A DNA stretch of 64,000 bases from Paraburkholderia flagellata (GCF_021390645.1 NZ_JAJEJT010000005.1:248001-312000), one strand, 5' to 3'. Shown: positions 17,187-26,652, counted from the first letter of the stretch. A program made the numbers and translations. The notes: generated by a model not told the origin, from the sequence alone.

Positions 17187-18605
17187 CTACTCTAGCGGCA
17201 GGTTATGTCTCGGTTGCGTCAACATAGCTGGCTTCAGAATATCTTCGAGCTGCGTGCGGGTGAGCAGTCCTCTCTCGATGACGATCTCCGCGACGCTTCT
17301 TCCCGTGACGAGCGCTTCCTGTGCCACCTGGGTCGCATTCGTATAGCCGATGTACGGGTTCAGCGCCGTCACGATGCCGATGGAATTCTCGACGAGCGAG
17401 CGCAGCCGGTCGCGATTGGCGGTAATCCCGTCGACACACTTCGAAGCAAGGGTCAGGCATCCCGCACGCAAGTGCGCCACGCTCTTGAACAGGCTGTGCG
17501 CGATGATCGGCTCGAACGCATTCAACTGCAGTTGGCCCGCTTCCGCAGCAAAGCTCACCGTGACGTCGTTGCCGATAACTTCGAAAGCGATCTGGTTCAC
17601 GACTTCCGGAATGACCGGGTTGACCTTGCCCGGCATGATGCTGGAACCGGCCTGAACCGGCGGCAGGTTGATTTCCCCCAGGCCCGCGCGCGGCCCGCTC
17701 GACAGCAGGCGAAGGTCATTGCAGGTCTTCGAGAGCTTGACGGCCACACGCTTGAGCACGCCCGACAATTGCACGAATGAGCCCACGTCTTGCGTCGCCT
17801 CGACGAGATTGGGCGACGTCGTCACAGGGATACCCGTGACGCTGGCCAAATGGCGGCAAACGAGCGGCGCATAGTCGGGCGATGTGTTGATACCCGTACC
17901 GATCGCCGTGGCGCCCAGGTTGATTTCGCAAATCAACTTCGACGCTTCGCGCAGGCGCTCCTGGTCTTCTTCGAGCATGACTGCGAACGTGCTGAACTCC
18001 TGTCCCAACGTCATGGGGACCGCGTCCTGCAACTGGGTTCGTCCCATCTTCAGATCGTCACGGAACTCCTGGGCTTTGCGTTCGAACGACGCGCGCAGGA
18101 CACCCATCGCATCGACCAGTTGCGCAATGCCCATGTAAGTGGCGATTTTCAAAGCGGTCGGATAAACGTCGTTGGTGCTTTGCCCCAGATTCACATCTTC
18201 GTTTGGATGCAGTACCGCGTAGTCGCCTCGCTCGTGACCAAGATGTTCGAGCGCGAGATTGGCGATCACTTCGTTCGCGTTCATATTCGTCGACGTGCCG
18301 GCGCCGCCCTGAATCACGTCGACGACGAACTGATCGTGGGCAATGTCGTCGCGGATCTGCTGGCACGCGTGAACAATGGCTTTCATTTTGTGCTCGGGGA
18401 GCAGGCGCAATTCGTGGTTCGCCAGCGCCGCAGCCTCTTTCACGCTCGCCAGGGCGTTGACCAGATTCGGGTAGGTCGAAATCGGAATGCCTGTGATCGG
18501 AAAATTGGTCAGTGCGCGAAGCGTATGGACTCCGTAATAAGCTTCGTTGGGCACGGCGAGGTCGCCAAGAAGATCGTGTTCGATGCGTTCAGAACGATTG
18601 GACAT
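17187..18605 (-). CDS. aspA: Aspartate ammonia-lyase
   Basis: 472 residues, the usual AspA length. Converts L-aspartate to fumarate and ammonia in the cytoplasm as a homotetramer. Sequence marks: VDVIQGGAGTSTNMNANEV, HPNEDVNLGQSTNDVYPTA, TGINTSPDYA and the fumarase/aspartase signature GSSIMPGKVNP near residues 320-330 holding the catalytic serine. I place the start at the second ATG (18605) because GGAG stands 6 bases before it. Third gene of the minus-strand set after the symporter and the racemase, closing a route from D- or L-aspartate to fumarate. Confidence 0.95.
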   Translation of the reverse strand: MSNRSERIEHDLLGDLAVPNEAYYGVHTLRALTNFPITGIPISTYPNLVNALASVKEAAALANHELRLLPEHKMKAIVHACQQIRDDIAHDQFVVDVIQGGAGTSTNMNANEVIANLALEHLGHERGDYAVLHPNEDVNLGQSTNDVYPTALKIATYMGIAQLVDAMGVLRASFERKAQEFRDDLKMGRTQLQDAVPMTLGQEFSTFAVMLEEDQERLREASKLICEINLGATAIGTGINTSPDYAPLVCRHLASVTGIPVTTSPNLVEATQDVGSFVQLSGVLKRVAVKLSKTCNDLRLLSSGPRAGLGEINLPPVQAGSSIMPGKVNPVIPEVVNQIAFEVIGNDVTVSFAAEAGQLQLNAFEPIIAHSLFKSVAHLRAGCLTLASKCVDGITANRDRLRSLVENSIGIVTALNPYIGYTNATQVAQEALVTGRSVAEIVIERGLLTRTQLEDILKPAMLTQPRHNLPLE

Positions 18606-18632
18606 GTTTTGCTCCATTGGATAGGGCGCGCG

Positions 18633-20099
18633 TCAAACGATGGCCGCGTCGGCCGACAAGGCGTACGCGACACACCGGCGAGCGAGAACGTCGGTGGGGT
18701 CGACCAGCCTGACGTGAGCGCCGCTCGCGCCCACGAATTCAGTCCCGGTGAGCAGGAGCGGAAGTTCGGTGCACCCGAGGACGACGGCTTCAACGCCTTG
18801 AGCTATCAGTCCTTCCATGGCGGCGGCGATGTCTTCCTGGCACTGGCCCTTGGTGAATCCTGCCTTGACACCGTGCTTGCCATAAATGGCTTCCATCACG
18901 CGCTCCTGTAGCTCAGGGGAGGGCACGACCTGACGAAGATCCTGCGATTCGAGCGCCTTGCGATAGACCCCGCTTTCGATCGTGCCCGATGTCGCGAGCA
19001 CGCCGATATCGCGAAGCGCCGGATAAGTTTCTCGCAAAAAGCCCACTGTGACCGTCAACATGTTAACGATCGGGATGTTGAGGTACGGCTGGATGCGCTC
19101 GACGAACGCGTGAGCCGTGTTGCACGGAATCGCGATGATGTCCGCGCCGCCGTCTTCGAGCCGCTTACACGTTGCATACAGCGAGACCGTGGGGTCCGCG
19201 CCGTCGCCGATCAGATTCTCGGTGCGATCCGGAATCTGTGGGTTTTGTTCGACCAGCAGCTTGATGTGATCCTGATCGCGCGTGGCGGGCGTATTGCGGA
19301 CAATCTTCTGCAGAAAGTCGACCGTCGCCGCGGGGCCGACACCGCCCACGACTCCGACCTTGAAGGCGTGCGACGGCGAACCGTAACCTTCCGATACCAC
19401 GTACTGCGCATACGCGAGGTTGGCATCGACGAGCGGCACGCCCAGCGGGCCGATTTCATCCGCAACCAGCGCGACCTCCGTCATGCCGGGCACGATCACC
19501 TGTGCCCCTTGCTCGATCAGATCGCGGCACGCCTCGCGCAGTAGCTCGACAGGGCGCCCGCGCAGGTTGCCGCTCTTGATGCCGTCCGATCCATACACGG
19601 CTTGCGTGACAGGATCGAAATGTTCGTCGCATCGCGGGTGGATGACTTCGAACTCGGGCGACGCAAAGTACCGTTCGAACAGGCGCTTTTGCCGTGCATA
19701 GTCGGAGGCGAGTATGCCGATGCGGCTTGCACCGGGGAACTTGCGCCGAACGTGGCTGCGAACCGCCTCGATCATGTCCACGATCTGCAAGCGCGTGTTC
19801 GTGCGCAGTTCGTCGATGAAGGTGTGACTGAGAAAGCACGGCAGCACGATCGTCGTCACGCCGCGCTTCTCGAAGTCCCGGATCATCTCGAAGATATACA
19901 GCTTGCGTTCCGACGTAGCGGCGCTGCCAGCGCCCGAGTTGGGAAACGGCGACTGCTGAAAGATCGCGTCGAAGTGATCGGCATCGGTCGATGCGGGCGT
20001 CGCCTTCACCAGTTTGAAGAAGACGTCCGCGCTCGCCAACGGCCCCAGGCCGCCGACAATGCCGAACTTGCGCTTGTGGCCGGCGACATCCGAAGTCAT
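18633..20099 (-). CDS. Tandem-domain aspartate/glutamate racemase family protein
   Basis: 488 residues made of two Asp/Glu racemase domains in one chain; ordinary family members have about 230-250 residues. Domain 1 (11-240) starts KFGIVGGLGPLASADVF and has the first catalytic Cys88 (VLPCFLSHTF), but the second site reads VIVPGMTEVAL (Gly205-Met206), so its second cysteine is lost. Domain 2 (247-488) starts FKVGVVGGVGPAATVDF and keeps both Cys326 (IPCNTAHAF) and Cys443 (LGCTELP). The start ATG overlaps the symporter stop (ATGA). It probably turns D-aspartate into L-aspartate for AspA; glutamate or another amino acid is possible. Confidence 0.85.
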   Translation of the reverse strand: MTSDVAGHKRKFGIVGGLGPLASADVFFKLVKATPASTDADHFDAIFQQSPFPNSGAGSAATSERKLYIFEMIRDFEKRGVTTIVLPCFLSHTFIDELRTNTRLQIVDMIEAVRSHVRRKFPGASRIGILASDYARQKRLFERYFASPEFEVIHPRCDEHFDPVTQAVYGSDGIKSGNLRGRPVELLREACRDLIEQGAQVIVPGMTEVALVADEIGPLGVPLVDANLAYAQYVVSEGYGSPSHAFKVGVVGGVGPAATVDFLQKIVRNTPATRDQDHIKLLVEQNPQIPDRTENLIGDGADPTVSLYATCKRLEDGGADIIAIPCNTAHAFVERIQPYLNIPIVNMLTVTVGFLRETYPALRDIGVLATSGTIESGVYRKALESQDLRQVVPSPELQERVMEAIYGKHGVKAGFTKGQCQEDIAAAMEGLIAQGVEAVVLGCTELPLLLTGTEFVGASGAHVRLVDPTDVLARRCVAYALSADAAIV

Positions 20100-21391
20100 T
20101 TTGCTCCACCTTGCGCGGAGCCGAAAATTTGTTCGTCTTCCTCGATAAAGTCGGAGGCCTTGCTCTCTCGCGCGCCTTCCCACTTCGCGATTACGGCCGT
20201 CGCCACGCTGTTGCCGATCACATTGGTCATCGTGCGGCCCATGTCGAGGATCTGGTCGATCGCTAGCACCATGGCGACGCCTTCGACGGGCAAATGGAAC
20301 ATCGGCGCCACTGCCGCGACCACCACCACCGAGCTGCGCGGCACGCTGGCCATGCCCTTGCTGCTCAGCATCAGTACGAGCAGCATGAAGAACTGCTGCG
20401 AGATCGGCATGTTGACGCCGAACGCCTGGGCAATGAAGATGGCCGCGAAGGCCTGATACATCATCGAGCCGTCAAGATTGAACGCGTAGCCCAGCGGCAG
20501 CGTGAAACCGACGACTTTCTTGTCGACGCCGAAGCGCTCCAGTTGCTCGGTCAACCGCGGATAGGCGGCCTCGCTGCTTGCCGTCGCGAACGCAATCATC
20601 GCCGGTTCGCGCACTGCCTTGAGCAAGGTGCCGACGCGACGGCCGAGGAACAGATAGCCGACGAAAACCAGGATCGCCCACAGCACGACCAGCCCCAGAT
20701 AGAAAGAGCCGATCAACTTGCCATACGTGTAGATGACGTCGAGGCCGCGCAGCGTCACCGCCGAAGCGATCGCGCCGAACACGCCGAGGGGCGCCGCACG
20801 CATGACGTAGTTCGTCACGCGCAGCATGACGGGCACCATGCCTTCGATCACCTCGATCACGACCTTGACCCGCGCGTCTCGCTTCGTTGCGCTTAGCCCA
20901 ACGCCGAGGAAAACCGAGAAGACCAGAATCTGCAGGATGTCGTTACGCGCCATGGCGTCGAGCAGACTGGTCGGAAACGCGTGAGTCAGGACGTCCTTGA
21001 AGTTCAGCGCCGACGTGTTCAGACCGGTCTCGACTTCGCCGGTGCCCGCGACCATGTGCAGGCCAGCGCCCGGCTGCAGAAGATTGGCGAAGACGAGGCC
21101 CACCGTGAGCGAAATCAGCGAGGCGCAAACGAACCAGCCCACCGAACGCAATCCGATGCGGCCTACGTCCTGGCCGCTGTCCATGCCGGCCAGTCCCGAC
21201 ACCAGCGTGACGAACACCAGTGGCGCGATGATCATCTTGATGAGGCGAAGGAAGATGTCCGTGATGATCGAGAAGTATCCTGCGATGGCCTTGAGCGTGG
21301 CCGGATCGGATGTGCTGGCGTGACACGCGTAGCCCGCAATGACGCCCAGTATCATGCCAACGGCAATATAAAAGGTAAGGCGGTTTTTCAT
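20096..21391 (-). CDS. Dicarboxylate/glutamate:cation symporter (DAACS family)
   Basis: 431 residues, membrane protein of the DctA/GltP fold: eight helices plus two re-entrant hairpins. Visible marks are IAPLVFVTLVSGLAGM, LPLGYAFNLDGSMMYQAFAA, the serine-rich hairpin LSSKGMASVPRSSVVVVAA and DQILDMGRTMTNVIGNSVAT, which carries the Asp and Asn ligands of the cation/substrate site. In this operon, with racemase and aspA following, it most likely imports aspartate (perhaps D-aspartate) or C4 acids. A LysR-type operator shared with the asparaginase gene lies about 130-170 bp upstream. Confidence 0.93.
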   Translation of the reverse strand: MKNRLTFYIAVGMILGVIAGYACHASTSDPATLKAIAGYFSIITDIFLRLIKMIIAPLVFVTLVSGLAGMDSGQDVGRIGLRSVGWFVCASLISLTVGLVFANLLQPGAGLHMVAGTGEVETGLNTSALNFKDVLTHAFPTSLLDAMARNDILQILVFSVFLGVGLSATKRDARVKVVIEVIEGMVPVMLRVTNYVMRAAPLGVFGAIASAVTLRGLDVIYTYGKLIGSFYLGLVVLWAILVFVGYLFLGRRVGTLLKAVREPAMIAFATASSEAAYPRLTEQLERFGVDKKVVGFTLPLGYAFNLDGSMMYQAFAAIFIAQAFGVNMPISQQFFMLLVLMLSSKGMASVPRSSVVVVAAVAPMFHLPVEGVAMVLAIDQILDMGRTMTNVIGNSVATAVIAKWEGARESKASDFIEEDEQIFGSAQGGAK

Positions 21392-21521
21392 TTCCGTTTG
21401 TCCCTGAATGACGCAAGGCGGTCAAGACATGACCGGTGTACGTTGAATGACGCCTGAAGCGAGATCGGCTGCGACTCGGTCAAGCGTTGAGAGGCATACT
21501 AGGGACGACAAAAATAGAGTT

Positions 21522-21561
21522 GATGCCGTTGTGGCATGTACGTATGCGAATTTTGCATAAC
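21522..21561. promoter_or_regulatory. LysR-type operator upstream of the aspartate transporter operon
   Basis: Two stacked inverted repeats: ATGCC/GGCAT around 21523-21537 and TATGC/GCATA at 21543-21547 and 21555-21559. The second contains the LysR T-N11-A core. The same bases in the same register occur at 23951-23990 upstream of the asparaginase gene. Located between the LysR gene stop and the symporter start; most likely bound by the LysR at 21584. Confidence 0.7.
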
Positions 21562-21583
21562 GCAGTAAAACCCGGGAAAAACC

Positions 21584-22498
21584 CTAAGCGCCGGACTGCA
21601 GAACCGCGCGAAGATGCTGCCAAAGCGTATCGAGAAACTCACTGCGATTCGATGCGTCGCGATAGACCCGCAGTTCGATATCCAGATTCCACGCGGGCGG
21701 TCCTGCGGGAACCAGATCCCCTGCATCCAGTTCTTCTGCAATCGCACTCTTGGGCAGCCACGCCATCCCTTCGCCTTCCATGACCATTTTTTTGAGCACC
21801 TCGGCCATGTCCGATTCATAGTGAAGCGACAGGGACGGTGCAGAGGAGGCTCGGCCAAGCAGCAGGGAAAGGCAACGCCCGAAATAACTTGTCTCCGTGT
21901 ACGAAATGTGAGGTAACGGCTGCTTCGCCGTGCCTGGCAGTCGATACATCGGCGCAGAGCGCTGGTTCGGCCTGCTCGCCGGCATGAGCGTATCGATACC
22001 CACGGTGAGATGCTCGTACCTCGCGGGATCGAGATGCAAAGGCAACTCGGGGTGGTGGTAGGCGAACATCAAATCGCAGTTGCCGTTCACGAGCATCAGG
22101 ATCGAGTCGTGCACATTGGTCGGCACCACGCGCGCGCGCACGTCGCCGAAGTGAGCGGAAAGCGCCTTGAGCCAGGCGGGCAGGAAATTGAGCGCGATCG
22201 TGTGGCCGGCCGCAATCTGGAGGCTCTTGCCGCCAATGCGCTTTTCTGTGCGGATGATGGCGCGGGTATCGAAGAGCCGGTCGAGGATATCTTCAGCGGC
22301 TTCGCGAAAGAGTTGACCGGCGGGCGTCAACACGGGAGGGAAGCTGCTGCGATCGATCAGTTCCGCGCCGACCCATTGCTCCAGTGATTGAATGCGCCGG
22401 CTGAACCCCGATTGAGTCACATTGCGAAACTCAGCGGCGCGCGAAAAGCTCTGGTATTGAGCAAGGGCGATGAAGTCCTCGACCCATTTGATTTCCAT
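21584..22498 (-). CDS. LysR-type regulator of the aspartate/asparagine island
   Basis: 304 residues from the ATG at 22498 (an upstream frame of 40 more codons lacks LysR character). Helix-turn-helix at residues 2-45: WVEDFIALAQYQSFSRAAEF and VTQSGFSRRIQSLEQWVG. The effector domain follows from about residue 90. It sits between the asparaginase gene and the symporter operon, all on the minus strand, and a twin operator precedes both. Probably an activator answering aspartate, asparagine or a related amino acid; this is inference. Confidence 0.88.
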   Translation of the reverse strand: MEIKWVEDFIALAQYQSFSRAAEFRNVTQSGFSRRIQSLEQWVGAELIDRSSFPPVLTPAGQLFREAAEDILDRLFDTRAIIRTEKRIGGKSLQIAAGHTIALNFLPAWLKALSAHFGDVRARVVPTNVHDSILMLVNGNCDLMFAYHHPELPLHLDPARYEHLTVGIDTLMPASRPNQRSAPMYRLPGTAKQPLPHISYTETSYFGRCLSLLLGRASSAPSLSLHYESDMAEVLKKMVMEGEGMAWLPKSAIAEELDAGDLVPAGPPAWNLDIELRVYRDASNRSEFLDTLWQHLRAVLQSGA

Positions 22499-22634
22499 AC
22501 GTGAGGCCCGCCTTATACGAAGCGAAACACCGGTTACGGGAGGCTCCAATCTTACGCTGGTGGCGTCGTACCCGGTCGCATGCGTGAGCGCGCCCGCGCT
22601 CACTCGATGCGGGCGCAATCCTCACCGGTTTCGC

Positions 22635-23777
22635 TCAGTAAGTCGCAGAGAACGCGGCCTGGACCTGGGCGGGCGACGTGCTCCCATTGGCGATCAGCAG
22701 TTGCGTGAGCAAACGGGCCTTTTCCGGATTGAGATCGAGGGACGCGACGAATCCGCTCTTGTCATCATCGACTTCGACGTTGCGGTTCACGAATCCCGAT
22801 CCCACCCGCGATGACCGAACGACCACCACGCCCATCTTTGCAGCGCGCTGCATGGCGAGCATGGCGGAGTTAGAAACGTCGCCGTCGCCGACGCCGGCGA
22901 TCACGATTCCCTTCGCCTTGTCTGCGATCGCATGATCGATTTGTGTCGCGTCCATATTGCTGTGCGCAAAGACGATTTCGACGCGAGGCAACTGGCCGTC
23001 GACGGGCAGCGTGTACGGAGGCTTGCGCGCCGCGAGCACTGGTGCGACGAAGCGGATCGACGCGGGATCCACGTAGCCGATCGGCCCGGCGTTGGGAGAG
23101 AGGAATGTCTGAAGTGAAGTGGTATTCGTTTTCGTGATCCAGCGCGGATCGTGAATCGTGTCGTTCATGACCACCATGACGCCACGGCCCTGTGACTGCG
23201 GGCTGGCCGCGACCTCGACAGCTTCTAGGAGGTTGTTGGGGCCATCGGCGCTGGTGACGCCGCCCGGCCGCATCGATCCCACGAGTACGACGGGCTTGGT
23301 GGAATGGATGACGTTCTTCAGAAAGAATGCGGTTTCCTCCATGGTGTCGGTGCCATGCGTGATCACGACACCGTCCGCCTCGCCGCGATCAAAAATCTCG
23401 TTGATGCGCTTCGCCAACTGGAACCAGACCTTGTCGTTCATGTCCTGCGAGCCAATATTCGAAATCTGCTCCGCCGAGATCGTGGCGAACTTCTCGATGC
23501 CGGGCACATCCTTGATCAACTGTTGTCCGGTTCGCTCGCCCGAGTTGTATCCGATCGCTGAGCGTGCGTCTGCCGTTCCGGAAATCGTGCCTCCGGTTGC
23601 AAGCACGATGACGCGTGGCAATTGCTTCGTCTGGGCGGCGACACTGGTTTGTTGATCCGGGCTGGTGTCCGCCGCCGCGGCGGCGGTGGAGTAGAGGGGA
23701 AGGGCAGTAAATGCCGCCACTGCCACGATAATGGTCGTACGAAAACGAACCGAAACGGGATGAGCGAATTTATTCAT
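22635..23777 (-). CDS. Periplasmic type II L-asparaginase
   Basis: 380 residues with a signal peptide (hydrophobic TTIIVAVAAFTALPLYSTAA, cleavage near residue 36). Hydrolyses asparagine, and often glutamine, to the acid and ammonia in the periplasm. Active-site marks: VLATGGTISG with nucleophile Thr64, Tyr77 in the flexible-lid segment, and the second triad in VITHGTDTMEETAFF. IGSQDMND and SADGPNNLLEA are family blocks. The aspartate released can be taken up by the symporter at 20096. The shared LysR-type operator lies about 175-215 bp upstream. Confidence 0.94.
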   Translation of the reverse strand: MNKFAHPVSVRFRTTIIVAVAAFTALPLYSTAAAAADTSPDQQTSVAAQTKQLPRVIVLATGGTISGTADARSAIGYNSGERTGQQLIKDVPGIEKFATISAEQISNIGSQDMNDKVWFQLAKRINEIFDRGEADGVVITHGTDTMEETAFFLKNVIHSTKPVVLVGSMRPGGVTSADGPNNLLEAVEVAASPQSQGRGVMVVMNDTIHDPRWITKTNTTSLQTFLSPNAGPIGYVDPASIRFVAPVLAARKPPYTLPVDGQLPRVEIVFAHSNMDATQIDHAIADKAKGIVIAGVGDGDVSNSAMLAMQRAAKMGVVVVRSSRVGSGFVNRNVEVDDDKSGFVASLDLNPEKARLLTQLLIANGSTSPAQVQAAFSATY

Positions 23778-23950
23778 GTTCGTGTGCAGATGGAAGAGAC
23801 CTTGGACGGAAGGAACAGCGAACTCACCTGGCCAGGTCGTCGACCTGACGAAAGCGGGCGATTCTACGACTCCGAATTGGCTTGGCAGCGGGATGAATCA
23901 CGCTTCGCACCAGAGTCAGACCGGATGGTAGAAGCGGCCAAAAAAAGGAC

Positions 23951-23990
23951 GATGCGGGGGTGGCATGTGGCTATGCGGAACTCGCATAAC
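23951..23990. promoter_or_regulatory. LysR-type operator upstream of the asparaginase gene
   Basis: Second copy of the operator at 21522-21561. Identical elements at identical spacing: GATGC, then TGGCATGT, then TATGCG and GCATAAC separated by six bases. It lies in the 516-bp space 23778-24293, which has no supported gene and separates the asparaginase from the divergent VOC gene. The rest of that space shows nothing I can name. Confidence 0.7.
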
Positions 23991-24293
23991 ATGGGAAAAC
24001 CCTGGCCGCTGGGAGCTGTCGTTTCTTGGCGGCAGTGGGGGGCACGACGCCGAAGCCGCACGATTTTTATCTGTCCCGCAATGTAGTGTGACTCGACGAG
24101 TCGACGGAAAAATGCGAATCTGAAACGCAGGCGGAACCATGTCGCATGGTGCGGCATGATTTTGCAGGATGTCTCACCGCCTGTGCGCCGGGAGAGGGGA
24201 TCCACCCCTTATTTGGCTATTTGTCAGCCGGTCTTCGGCATGGGCCGTTCCCGCCGTGTTTCTTCAACAGTCGCCGATCACCACGCAGACCCA

Positions 24294-25166
24294 ATGGAAC
24301 ACATCTACGCAGCCGACGATACAGGTAACCTGATTCTGCTCGAGCACGTCAATCTTCGGGTTCCGGACCAGCTTCTCGCCACTACCTTTTATGTCAGCGG
24401 GCTCGGGCTCACGCGGGACCCGTTCATGATGACCGGTGTTGGCAATATGTGGATCAACATCGGTCGGTCGCAGATTCACTTGCCGACCGGAAAAGCGCAG
24501 TGTCTACGAGGCAGTGTCGGTATCGTCGTCGGCGAACTGGATGCACTCGCCGTGCGATTGCAAGCCGTTGCGCCGCTACTCAGTGACACGCAGTTCGGAT
24601 GGGCTGAACGCACCGACTACGTTGAAGTGACCTGTCCGTGGGGGAATCGCTATCACTGCCTCGATCCGCAGCGCCGAGCTGTCTCGGTGCCGTGGTCGAA
24701 CATAGATTTGGGAATCGCCTATGTAAAGCTCGATGTCCCGGTCGGTCGTGCTGGCCAGATCGCTGAGTTCTATCGGGATGTGTTCCACACGCCCGTCGAA
24801 GTGAGGGACCAGGACGGGTTGCGGTGCGCTGTGATCGATGTCGGAACGCATCAGCAACTGCTGTATGCGGAAACACCGGAGACGATTCCAGACTACGACG
24901 GGCATCACATCGCTATTTACGCCGCCCGCTTTTCCGAGCCGTATGCGCGTCTGGCCGAGCACGGCGTGGTTTATGGCGAAGAGCCACACCAGTTCCGGTT
25001 TGCCAATATCGTAAATCCGGCATCGGGAGCGCGTTGCTTCGAACTTGAGCACGAAGTGCGGAGTTTGCGTCATCCGCTTTACGCGCGGCCACTGGTGAAC
25101 CGGAATCCGGAACAGACGAACCACCAATACCGGAAGGGCGCCGATTCACGAAGCGGCACGTTTTGA
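24294..25166 (+). CDS. VOC (glyoxalase/extradiol dioxygenase) superfamily protein
   Basis: 290 residues from the ATG at 24294, with two vicinal-oxygen-chelate modules. The first begins LLEHVNLRVPDQLLATTFYV (His as first metal ligand candidate), the second LGIAYVKLDVPVGRAGQIAE. GHHIAIYAARF and CFELEHEVRSL supply further histidine/glutamate candidates at the C-terminal side. VOC proteins include dioxygenases, glyoxalases, isomerases and binding proteins; which one applies cannot be said. It is followed by an MFS remnant and a BKACE gene, suggesting a former catabolic operon. Confidence 0.75.
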   Translation: MEHIYAADDTGNLILLEHVNLRVPDQLLATTFYVSGLGLTRDPFMMTGVGNMWINIGRSQIHLPTGKAQCLRGSVGIVVGELDALAVRLQAVAPLLSDTQFGWAERTDYVEVTCPWGNRYHCLDPQRRAVSVPWSNIDLGIAYVKLDVPVGRAGQIAEFYRDVFHTPVEVRDQDGLRCAVIDVGTHQQLLYAETPETIPDYDGHHIAIYAARFSEPYARLAEHGVVYGEEPHQFRFANIVNPASGARCFELEHEVRSLRHPLYARPLVNRNPEQTNHQYRKGADSRSGTF

Positions 25167-25260
25167 CGTTGCGCGACCGGCCGCACGCATTCGATGAGCC
25201 CGTAACGGGCGGCGTGGCCAGTCAAGCGTCGTCGCCTGTGAAATTGCCTATCTGTCTGCC

Positions 25261-25619
25261 CAATTGCCCTGCGCGCGCGCAGATCGCCTTCATGAGCAGC
25301 ATGGCGCTTCGCGGCGGCGGCGAAAACAGCGCGAGCGGTATGGGCGGGCTCGGCTGGTCGATCATTCCCGACATCGCGCCCACGCGGCTGATGGGTCTGA
25401 CTGGCAGCATCTTCAATTTCACGGCCAACATCGCCGGGATCGTCACGCCGATCGTAATCGGCGCAATTGTGGCGCTGACCGGATCTTTCTACTGGGGGGC
25501 TCATGTTCATTGGCGCGGTGGCGTTGATGGGCGCGGCGTCGTATGTGTTTATTCTGGGCGATATCAGGCGCATCGAACTGCCCGGCGACGCCGTCGCTCG
25601 GTGCAAACCCGGAAAGTGA
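25261..25619 (+). pseudogene. MFS transporter remnant (C-terminal third, frameshifted)
   Basis: The reading frame holds GLGWSIIPDIAPTRLMGLTG, then SIFNFTANIAGIVTPIVIGA, unmistakably the last helices of an anion:cation symporter-type MFS protein (GudP/ExuT-like). At a run of six G near 25495-25500 the frame slips by one base. The other frame continues with MFIGAVALMGAASYVFILGD to a TGA at 25617-25619. The N-terminal two thirds are missing. So it is a decayed transporter, probably once served by the VOC and BKACE neighbours. Confidence 0.7.
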
Positions 25620-25806
25620 GCGTTTATCGCACGCGCGTGAGCGATTATCGTGCGCCACCGCGATTCCGAATATTGCTGTCTCACCGGCATGCGCCTATTC
25701 TTGGGCGACCAATGGGTAGGGCGGTTTGCATCGAACGCGACAGCGCAGCGATCGGCATGCCGTAACGCAAACAGACTGGCGTCTGTACTTTGAAGAAGGT
25801 GTCGCG

Positions 25807-26652
25807 ATGAGTTCGACGTTGAAGCAGCCTTGCATCATCTCTGTAGCCATTACGGGTTCCGTGCCGCGCAAGAAGGATAATCCGGCCGTACCGATCTCGG
25901 TGCCCGAGCAGATCGAAAGTACACACGAGGCCTACGAGGCGGGCGCGACACTTGTGCACCTGCACGTGCGTGACGAAGAGGAGCGCTCCAGTTCCGATCG
26001 CAACCGCTTCGCGATGCTACAGGAAGGCATCCGGAAGCACTGCCCGGACATCGTCGTCCAGTTTTCGACGGGAGGGCGGGGCCGGTCGTTCGAGCAACGC
26101 GGCGCGATGCTGGATTTGCGGCCCGATATGGCGTCGCTCGCAACCGGCTCGGTGAACTTCCCGACCATAGTCTATGAAAACCCGCCGGATTTCGTGCGCT
26201 CGCTTGCGCAGACAATGCTCGACCTCGACGTGAAGCCAGAAATCGAAATCTTCGATCTGGCGATGCTTTACAGCACCGTTGACCTTGTTCAGCAAGGTCT
26301 CCTGAAGGAACCGGTCCACGTGCAATTCGTGCTTGGCGTGAAAAACGCATTGCCTGCCAGGCGCGAAATCCTCGAATTCGAAGTGGCACAACTGAACAAG
26401 CTGCTGCCCACGGCGACCTGGACTGCGGCCGGTATTGGTCGTCACCAGCTGGAGGTGAACCGGTGGACGCTCGAAATGGGAGGCCACTGTCGCACGGGCC
26501 TGGAAGATAACGTGCGCTGGGATAAAGACACGCTTGCGAAGAGCAATGCCCAGTTGGTTGAACGGGTGGCCTCGCTGTGTGGCGAATATGGCCGGCCGGT
26601 CGCGACGGCGAAAGAGGCTCGCGAAATCCTGGCGCTCAAACCTGTGGCGTAG
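25807..26652 (+). CDS. BKACE family enzyme (beta-keto acid cleavage enzyme, DUF849)
   Basis: 281 residues from the ATG at 25807. Zinc enzymes of this family condense a beta-keto acid with acetyl-CoA and split it to acetoacetate plus a new CoA ester. Marks: VAITGSVPRKKDNPAVP, the zinc ligands His51 and His53 in LVHLHVRDEEE, QFSTGGRGRSFEQR, EIEIFDLAML, and near the C-terminus AAGIGRHQLEVNRWTLEMGG followed by a RTGLEDN motif. Substrate not predictable. The upstream 81-bp extension of the frame lacks a ribosome site. Confidence 0.88.
   Translation: MSSTLKQPCIISVAITGSVPRKKDNPAVPISVPEQIESTHEAYEAGATLVHLHVRDEEERSSSDRNRFAMLQEGIRKHCPDIVVQFSTGGRGRSFEQRGAMLDLRPDMASLATGSVNFPTIVYENPPDFVRSLAQTMLDLDVKPEIEIFDLAMLYSTVDLVQQGLLKEPVHVQFVLGVKNALPARREILEFEVAQLNKLLPTATWTAAGIGRHQLEVNRWTLEMGGHCRTGLEDNVRWDKDTLAKSNAQLVERVASLCGEYGRPVATAKEAREILALKPVA

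Noticed and set aside
24125..24175. A third copy of the LysR operator before the VOC gene (CATGGTGCGGCATG region)
   Set aside because: Only partial GCATG elements are present; the spacing and the TATGC/GCATA pair are missing.
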